A DNA stretch of 24,156 bases from a virus: IMG/VR virus record IMGVR_UViG_3300046810_000291, positions 1 through 24,156 of that record; one strand, written 5' to 3'. Both the position numbers and the translations under genes were made by a program. Shown here one piece after another: positions 19,931 to 24,156 of this stretch. The notes beneath the pieces are model-generated. The model saw only the letters and a list, made by a program, of their open reading frames with translations. It had not been told where the DNA came from and ran no database searches. Positions within the stretch are counted from its first letter, which is position 1. The number at the start of each line of letters is the position of its first letter.

Positions 19931-19933
19931 TAA
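19905..19933 (+). promoter_or_regulatory. Repressor-controlled rightward promoter (PL equivalent)
   Basis: TTGACG (19905-19910) and TAATAA (19928-19933) are 17 bases apart, and the spacer ends in TTAGGCATGCC exactly as in the leftward promoter at 12327. A repressor bound to the spacer operator would exclude polymerase. It faces the small-gene, RdgC and integrase operon, and the first start codon is about 35 bases downstream. Confidence 0.8.
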
Positions 19934-19968
19934 TGGACTCATCGCAGCGAACTCAACCAAGGATCGCC

Positions 19969-20124
19969 ATGCAGACCAGCAAGCCGAGCAACCAGCAGGT
20001 GCGTAGTTGGATGCAGCAGCGACAGGCGGACAGAACGCCACCGCCGAGCCCAGAAGAGATTCGGACGCAGCTGGGATGGCGGTGGGTTGGGGCGGAGCGA
20101 GAGACGACGAACAGGAGCAAGTGA
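19969..20124 (+). CDS. 51-residue phage protein, unknown function
   Basis: The ATG at 19969 follows AAGGATCGCC. The product begins MQTSKPSNQQVRSWMQQRQA and continues PPPSPEEIRTQLGWRWVGAE; the PSPEEIRxQLGW block is familiar from the first genes of betaproteobacterial phage early operons. It is basic and probably helical. It is the first gene behind the repressor-controlled promoter and overlaps the next by TGATG. Confidence 0.65.
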   Translation: MQTSKPSNQQVRSWMQQRQADRTPPPSPEEIRTQLGWRWVGAERETTNRSK

Positions 20125-20249
20125 TGAGCACGATGAACACGATCAAAACCACCAAGTACAAAACCCATGACCACATCCTCGCCGGCCTGTTCCTGGCTTG
20201 CCTGGGCTGCGTCGCCCTCGGCCTGCTGAGCCTGCTGGGGAGCTTCTGA
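20124..20249 (+). CDS. 41-residue single-pass membrane protein
   Basis: The frame starts in a TGATG overlap with AGGAGCAAG upstream, a strong signal. It encodes a basic N-terminus (MSTMNTIKTTKYKTHDH) and one membrane helix (ILAGLFLACLGCVALGLLSL). Function is unknown; its position recalls small superinfection or host-takeover membrane peptides of phage early regions. Confidence 0.65.
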   Translation: MSTMNTIKTTKYKTHDHILAGLFLACLGCVALGLLSLLGSF

Positions 20250-20251
20250 TC

Positions 20252-20677
20252 ATGATCCCGGTTCCGAAGCAATGGGATGAGGCCTATCTGAAGGAAGCGA
20301 TCGCCGACGAAATCGAGCTGGCGCGCGTGAAGCTGCGCCACAAGGTCTCGATGCCGCGCCAAGTCGACATGGAAACCACGTTGACGTCAGACGCGCCTGG
20401 CTATGGATCGCTGAACGCGCGCTTTGCACGCACGACCACTTCGTATCCCCTGCCCCGGTGGCGCCGCACTTGGCTTGCAGCCGGCCCATTGATCGCGGAG
20501 TTGGGCCTACGGCCGCGGCCCGATGACGAGGAGGGAAACGTCTCGGTCGGGTTCGGCAGCGGCCGGCGCAATGTCACCGAGTCGTATGTGGATCACCCGA
20601 GTAAAGACGCGGCCGTGATGGCCGCCCTAGTGCGCGCAGCCATCCAAGCATGTACCGAAGCGCGCGACAACTACTAA
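20252..20677 (+). CDS. Phage early protein, possibly NinX/DUF2591-like
   Basis: The ATG at 20252 lies two bases after the preceding stop, with GGGGAG upstream. The 141 residues begin with a charged helix (MIPVPKQWDEAYLKEAIADE). The C-terminal half has WLAAGPLIAELGLRP and KDAAVMAALVRAAIQA, which faintly recall the WxxGGPIIE and AAMRxxV segments of NinX/DUF2591 proteins. I give that only as a possibility. It sits in the early operon between two tiny membrane-protein genes. Confidence 0.55.
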   Translation: MIPVPKQWDEAYLKEAIADEIELARVKLRHKVSMPRQVDMETTLTSDAPGYGSLNARFARTTTSYPLPRWRRTWLAAGPLIAELGLRPRPDDEEGNVSVGFGSGRRNVTESYVDHPSKDAAVMAALVRAAIQACTEARDNY

Positions 20678-20708
20678 CCAAGCTAGCCGCCAATTTTAGG
20701 AGATCAAC

Positions 20709-20831
20709 GTGATCCGTTTCCTTCTGCTGCACCGCATTGAAGAGACCGACAGCCAGCCTGGCTTAATCCTCGCACTGCTGATCGCAACGATCGCATTCGC
20801 GTCGGCCATTGGCCCTTCGGTGCCGCAATGA
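20709..20831 (+). CDS. 40-residue single-pass membrane peptide (GTG start)
   Basis: TTTTAGGAGATCAAC precedes a GTG start, a textbook ribosome site. The peptide begins MIRFLLLHRIEETDSQPGLI and has a membrane helix near GLILALLIATIAFASAIG. Its stop is overlapped by the next ATG (ATGA at 20828). It is too short and non-ATG for routine gene callers. Confidence 0.6.
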   Translation: MIRFLLLHRIEETDSQPGLILALLIATIAFASAIGPSVPQ

Positions 20832-20950
20832 AGACTGCGTACATGAATCGTCGCCAGATCTCCGCCCGGGTGTTTGTCTACATGATCGAGTGCATTGCCG
20901 GTGCAGTGCTGGCAGCCGTGATCATCGCAAACCATCTGGGCCACGCATGA
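20828..20950 (+). CDS. 40-residue single-pass membrane peptide
   Basis: It starts in an ATGA overlap with the previous gene. The sequence begins MKTAYMNRRQISARVFVYMI and runs into IECIAGAVLAAVIIANHLGH, one membrane helix with a basic N-terminus. Its stop is again overlapped by the next ATG (20947). No function is known. Confidence 0.6.
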   Translation: MKTAYMNRRQISARVFVYMIECIAGAVLAAVIIANHLGHA

Positions 20951-21087
20951 TCCGCCGGCTCGCCCTCTTCCTCGTCGGCTTTTGCGTCTACCTGATCTTG
21001 CTGGCCGAAGTGCAGCGTCAGGACGAAGTGGCGCAAGACCAGATCGAGCGACTGCAGCTGGAACGCATTGCACGCGTTGCCCAATAA
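20947..21087 (+). CDS. 46-residue membrane peptide with coiled-coil tail
   Basis: It starts in an ATGA overlap. The N-terminus is a membrane helix (MIRRLALFLVGFCVYLILLA), followed by a charged amphipathic helix (EVQRQDEVAQDQIERLQLER). The architecture resembles small phage proteins placed before recombination genes. The three overlapping peptides are likely made in step. Confidence 0.62.
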   Translation: MIRRLALFLVGFCVYLILLAEVQRQDEVAQDQIERLQLERIARVAQ

Positions 21088-21116
21088 CGAAAACGACAAT
21101 ACAAGGACCCCAAGAG

Positions 21117-22013
21117 ATGTTCAACAATCTGCAGCTGTACCGCCTTCCTGCCCCGTACAGCCTGACCGCTGATCAGCTGGCAACCGCTCTGCTCCCACAG
21201 ATGTTCACCCCGGCGTCGAGCAATGAACTGCTCCGCCAAGGCTGGGACCGTCCGCGCGGCGAAGACGGCGCCCTTGTTCATGTAGTGAACGGCCAATACC
21301 TGCTCAAACTGGTGACCGAAAAGAAGATCCTGCCATCGAAAGCGGTGAAGCAGCGCGCCGACGAGATGGCAAACAAGCTCGAAGACGAACAAGGCTTCAG
21401 GCCCGGGAAGAAGGCCATGAAGGAACTGCGAGAGCGCGCCGCCGATGAGATGCTCCCGAAGGCCTTCCCTGTGCGCTCGGCCCTGAATGTCTGGATTGAT
21501 CCCACGAACGGATGGCTTGCCATCGACGACGGTAGCCCATCGAAGGCCGATGACGTGATTAAGCTGCTGCTGGAGGCGGTCGACAAGCTGCCGCTGGAAT
21601 CGCTGCGCGTCCAACGCTCACCAGTCGCAGTGATGACCGGCTGGCTGGAAGCGGACGAGGCGCCGTACAACTTCACGATCGACCAGGACGCAACCCTGCG
21701 CGCGACCGGCGAGAGCAAAGCGCAGGTCGGGTACAAGCGGCACACCCTGGATCCCGACGAAATGCGCCGCCACATTGCGGCCGGCAAGCAGTGCTCGCGT
21801 CTGGCGATGACTTGGAACAGCCGCATTTCTTTCGTACTGACCGACACCCTTGCGATCAAGTCGATCAAGCCGCTCGACGTCCTCAAGGAAAACGAAGCCG
21901 TCACTTTCAACGAGACCGATCGCTTCGACAACGATTTTGCCCTGATGACTGGCGAGCTGGCAAAGCTGCTGGCCGACCTGGTAGAAGCCCTCGGCGGCGA
22001 GGCTCAAGGATGA
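21117..22013 (+). CDS. rdgC: Recombination-associated protein RdgC
   Basis: The 298-residue product, starting MFNNLQLYRLPAPYSLTADQ, matches RdgC along its length: GWDRPRGEDGALVHVVNGQYLLKL, KILPSKAVKQRADEMANKLE, RSALNVWIDPTNGWLAIDDGSPSKAD, LDPDEMRRHIAAGKQCSRLAM and the helical end. RdgC forms a ring dimer on double-stranded DNA and blocks RecA filament formation and strand exchange. Length is standard (about 300). AAGGA lies nine bases before the ATG; the longer in-frame start is rejected. In a prophage it may temper RecA during replication and recombination. Confidence 0.95.
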   Translation: MFNNLQLYRLPAPYSLTADQLATALLPQMFTPASSNELLRQGWDRPRGEDGALVHVVNGQYLLKLVTEKKILPSKAVKQRADEMANKLEDEQGFRPGKKAMKELRERAADEMLPKAFPVRSALNVWIDPTNGWLAIDDGSPSKADDVIKLLLEAVDKLPLESLRVQRSPVAVMTGWLEADEAPYNFTIDQDATLRATGESKAQVGYKRHTLDPDEMRRHIAAGKQCSRLAMTWNSRISFVLTDTLAIKSIKPLDVLKENEAVTFNETDRFDNDFALMTGELAKLLADLVEALGGEAQG

Positions 22014-22195
22014 CCGACAAGGCCGGGAAGACGCCGCGGGAGTCGGTTCGCGAAAGACTCGCTCGGCTTGGCTTCAAGTACGACCCGGCCTGCAGCTCAC
22101 CACGTCGCGTGGTCCGCACCGTGCGATACCGACGCGAGCTGGACGAGATCACCTTCAGCAAGCCCTACAAACCCGATACCGATAAGTCAAAGTAA
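22010..22195 (+). CDS. 61-residue basic protein, unknown function
   Basis: The ATG overlaps the rdgC stop (ATGA). The product begins MTDKAGKTPRESVRERLARL and continues GFKYDPACSSPRRVVRTVRYRRELDE; it is strongly basic with a short helical N-terminus. Coupling to rdgC suggests a related DNA role, but no motif confirms it. Confidence 0.6.
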   Translation: MTDKAGKTPRESVRERLARLGFKYDPACSSPRRVVRTVRYRRELDEITFSKPYKPDTDKSK

Positions 22196-22207
22196 CTGGA
22201 GAGCACC

Positions 22208-22732
22208 ATGGCAATCGACCGCGAGAACAAGCCGCAGCGCCGCATCGAAGATCATCACCAAGCCGCAAAGATCGACTGGTCCAAGCCTGAGGTACCTGCT
22301 GTCGTCCAGCCAGCCCCGGCATTGGCGACCGTGCTTACGAATGAGCAGATCGACACGCTAGCCAAGCCTTTCGCAAGCGTAGGTGGGATTGCGGACTACC
22401 GCGCCTTCGTTCGCTCTGTTCTCGCACAGGTTGGCGACCCACTGCGCAGCGCAGTTCAGCAGATGGCGCGCGCCCTAGCTGATGGCGAATGGGCGGACTT
22501 GCTCACAACCGACCGCGACGCCGCCGCGTTGGAAGCGGAGATCGGCAAGCTAATTGAGCGCGCACAGGCTGGCGTACGAGCAGAGCCGGTGGGCTGGGCC
22601 ACTTTCGGCACGAAGGATGGTAAGCAGAAATTGGACCAGGCATGCCTTGCATCCAACCCGGCTTACATCGCCGAGCACAAACAATGGATCTGGCAGCCCG
22701 TCTATCTCGGGCAAGTACAGAGGAAGGAATAG
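22208..22732 (+). CDS. Phage early protein of unknown function
   Basis: A ribosome site (GGAGAGCACC) precedes the ATG of this 174-residue protein. The N-terminal 45 residues are polar and proline/alanine-rich. Residues 50-135 are helical (TLAKPFASVGGIADYRAFVR, then LRSAVQQMARALADGEWADL). The C-terminus has VGWATFGTKDGKQKLDQACL, ending WQPVYLG. The last part resembles short domains in phage early proteins, but I cannot name a family. Confidence 0.6.
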   Translation: MAIDRENKPQRRIEDHHQAAKIDWSKPEVPAVVQPAPALATVLTNEQIDTLAKPFASVGGIADYRAFVRSVLAQVGDPLRSAVQQMARALADGEWADLLTTDRDAAALEAEIGKLIERAQAGVRAEPVGWATFGTKDGKQKLDQACLASNPAYIAEHKQWIWQPVYLGQVQRKE

Positions 22733-22734
22733 TA

Positions 22735-22962
22735 ATGGAGGGAATGTTTTTGGATGACGACGAGCTGCGGAGCATGACGCATCGCGTTCAGCGGTCAGCC
22801 CAAGCGAAGATGCTACGATCGATGGGAATCGCCTTCAAACAGCGCGCTGACGGCACTCTCGCCGTCCTCCGCTCTCATGTCGAGAAGGAGTTCGGCGTCG
22901 GCGACGAGCGAAAGCCACGGGCGAAAGAGTTTCAACCGAACTGGAGTGGGCTGAATGCCTAG
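22735..22962 (+). CDS. DUF4224-family protein beside the integrase
   Basis: AAGGAATAGTA precedes the ATG at 22735. The 75 residues carry FLDDDELRSMTHRVQRSAQA and MLRSMGIAFKQRADGTLAVL, the DUF4224 pattern (FLxDxELxxLTxxxxxxAQxxxLxxMGI). Genes of this family lie directly before phage integrase genes and overlap them, as here by 8 bases. A recombination directionality or accessory role has been suggested by position only. Confidence 0.82.
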   Translation: MEGMFLDDDELRSMTHRVQRSAQAKMLRSMGIAFKQRADGTLAVLRSHVEKEFGVGDERKPRAKEFQPNWSGLNA

Positions 22963-24022
22963 GAAGCGCAACAAGGAGAACGCCGGGCTGCCGGCGCGCT
23001 GGAAGATCGAGCACGGCGCGGTGTATTACCAAGTGCCAGTCGGTCTCGAGGACCGGTGGGATGGGAAGAAGAAGTTCCGGCTCGGCGCGACTCTGCCAGA
23101 AGCTTACAAGGAGTGGGCCCGGCGCCTTGAATCGGTCGACCAAGCCAAGACCATAGGCGCCCTACTCGACCGGTACGCGCTCGAGGTAGTGCCGACGAAG
23201 GGGGCTCGGACGCAGGTCGAGAACCAGCGCGCGATACGCAACCTCCGTGCGGTGTTCGGCGCGGCGCCATTGACTTGGATCAAGCCACAGCACGTCTATC
23301 AGTATGCAGACAAGAGAAAAGCAACGCCGGTCGCAGCGAACCGCGCTATCGACGTTCTGTCCCACGCGTTCACGATGGCAGTGAAGTGGGGATACATCGA
23401 CAGGCACCCTTTCAAGGGCGAGGTCAGACTCGACGGCGAGAAGCCGCGAGACCGCTACGTGGAGGACTGGGAGCTGATCGAAGCGCTGTCGCTCGACAGC
23501 AAACGCAAGAAAGGCAGCGTGCTCGTCCTGCAGGCCTACATCCGCATCAAGCTGTTGACCGGCTTACGCCGCGGCGACCTGCTGCGACTCACGAGCACCG
23601 ATCTGAAGGATGATGGTATTCACGTCACCCCAAACAAGACGCAAGGCAGCTCTGGCAAGCGAGTGATCATTGAATGGTCGCCAGAGCTTTACGCAGCCAT
23701 TGATGCGGCGAAAGCCGTGCGCCCGGTCGACATATCGCCGTGGCTCTTCTGCACCCGTAAGGGCGAGGGCTATATCGACGAGGTGAAAGGTACGGCGAGC
23801 GGCTGGGATTCGATGTGGCAGCGCTTCATGGAGCGGATTCTCGAAGAGACGAAAGTGAAGGACCGGTTCACCGAGCACGACTTGCGCGCCAAATGCGCCA
23901 GCGATGCGGAAAGCCTGGAGCACGCTCGCGCCCTCCTCGCTCATGCTGACAGCCAGCTCACGCAGCGGGTTTATCGCCGGCGGCCGGAGCGGGTAAAGCC
24001 AGGGAAATTGGCGTTTGAATAG
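22955..24022 (+). CDS. int: Phage tyrosine integrase
   Basis: The 355 residues have a basic N-terminal arm-binding part and a core-binding domain (about 65-150). The catalytic domain shows the tyrosine-recombinase set: Arg205 (TGLRRGD), Lys228 (NKTQGSSGKR hairpin), His308-x-x-Arg311 (EHDLR), His330 (LLAHAD) and the nucleophile Tyr340 (QRVYRR). All key residues are present, so it should be active. It catalyses integration at, and excision from, the tRNA-Arg gene 82 bases downstream. It shares the repressor-controlled operon with RdgC and DUF4224. Confidence 0.93.
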   Translation: MPRKRNKENAGLPARWKIEHGAVYYQVPVGLEDRWDGKKKFRLGATLPEAYKEWARRLESVDQAKTIGALLDRYALEVVPTKGARTQVENQRAIRNLRAVFGAAPLTWIKPQHVYQYADKRKATPVAANRAIDVLSHAFTMAVKWGYIDRHPFKGEVRLDGEKPRDRYVEDWELIEALSLDSKRKKGSVLVLQAYIRIKLLTGLRRGDLLRLTSTDLKDDGIHVTPNKTQGSSGKRVIIEWSPELYAAIDAAKAVRPVDISPWLFCTRKGEGYIDEVKGTASGWDSMWQRFMERILEETKVKDRFTEHDLRAKCASDAESLEHARALLAHADSQLTQRVYRRRPERVKPGKLAFE

Positions 24023-24046
24023 CGCAAGCCGAGTTTAATAGCGCAA
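24018..24046 (+). repeat. Direct repeat downstream of int, possible arm-type sites
   Basis: AATAGCGCAA occurs at 24018-24027 and 24037-24046, 19 bases apart. The first covers the int stop codon. Short direct repeats near the attachment core are typical integrase arm-binding sites. The assignment is by position only. Confidence 0.4.
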
Positions 24047-24103
24047 TGGCAGAAATTCGGGTGCGGACACATGCTCGCAAGATGCTGAATCGATTGAATA
24101 TTT

Positions 24104-24156
24104 TGGCCTGCCCAGCTGGGTTCGAACCAGCGACCCTCAGCTTAGAAGGCTGATGC
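24104..24156 (-). tRNA. tRNA-Arg(TCT), 3' part; probable attachment site
   Basis: Read on the minus strand from the window edge: anticodon stem-loop TCAGC-CTTCTAA-GCTGA (24153-24137, anticodon TCT), variable loop GGGTC, T-arm GCTGG-TTCGAAC-CCAGC (24131-24115), acceptor strand TGGGCAG, discriminator G and an encoded CCA ending at 24104. The D-arm and 5' acceptor strand lie beyond the window. Its 3' end faces the integrase gene at 82 bases, the classic arrangement for integration into a tRNA 3' half. The attachment core cannot be delimited without the other junction. Confidence 0.88.

Noticed and set aside
1-24156. CRISPR array
   Set aside because: No regularly spaced repeat of 24-40 bases was seen anywhere in the window.

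Overview
This window is most of one arm of an integrated temperate phage (prophage), or a remnant of one, in a betaproteobacterium. A Burkholderiales/Oxalobacteraceae-like host is my best guess, from the high GC content, the codon use, and the style of the RdgC, Ref, S24-repressor and DUF3761 proteins. I cannot name the species. The right edge is a tyrosine integrase reading toward the 3' end of a host tRNA-Arg(TCT) gene, a common phage attachment site. The left edge is the end of an IS3-family element. No head, tail, terminase or lysis gene is present, so structural genes either lie beyond the left edge or have been lost.

Layout. (1) 1-1284, accessory left end: the terminus of an IS3-type element has cut off the 3' part of a RelE/HigB-like toxin gene. 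The toxin promoter and palindromic operator survive, and a divergent TIR-domain gene follows. (2) 1291-12319, the leftward early operon on the minus strand. Read in its direction of transcription from PR it carries a YdaS-like Cro protein, a YdaT/CII-like regulator, small DNA-binding proteins, a compact beta-clamp-like protein, a cytosine-5 methyltransferase, a Ref-family HNH nuclease, an adenine-type methyltransferase, a BRO/antirepressor, an O-like replication protein, a dATP/dGTP-diphosphohydrolase-domain protein, a small membrane protein and a DUF1064 nuclease-like protein. Many genes overlap by ATGA, implying translational coupling. Three plus-strand genes or candidates (6344, 7593, 11950) sit against this flow. 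(3) 12320-12400, the control region: three 14-bp operators of the form TTAGG-N4-CCTAA between the cro-like gene and a cI-like S24 repressor gene.

(4) 13128-19110, a plus-strand lysogenic-conversion region: a run of exported, lipoprotein or membrane proteins, then a tight three-gene operon. That operon encodes a STAS-GHKL ATPase fusion, a DUF4325 STAS-like protein and a single-pass membrane protein. It is the best candidate here for an undescribed system. (5) 19882-24022, a second repressor-controlled operon on the plus strand. Its promoter has the same operator in the same register as PR, and it drives several very small proteins, RdgC, DUF4224 and the integrase. (6) 24104-24156, the 3' half of tRNA-Arg.

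How it works together (inference). The S24 repressor would hold both promoters shut in the lysogen. RecA-induced autocleavage would open the leftward replication/modification operon and the rightward RdgC/integrase operon together. The genes between cI and the second promoter lie outside the repressed units and could be expressed from the prophage; they look like envelope-modifying and possibly defensive cargo.
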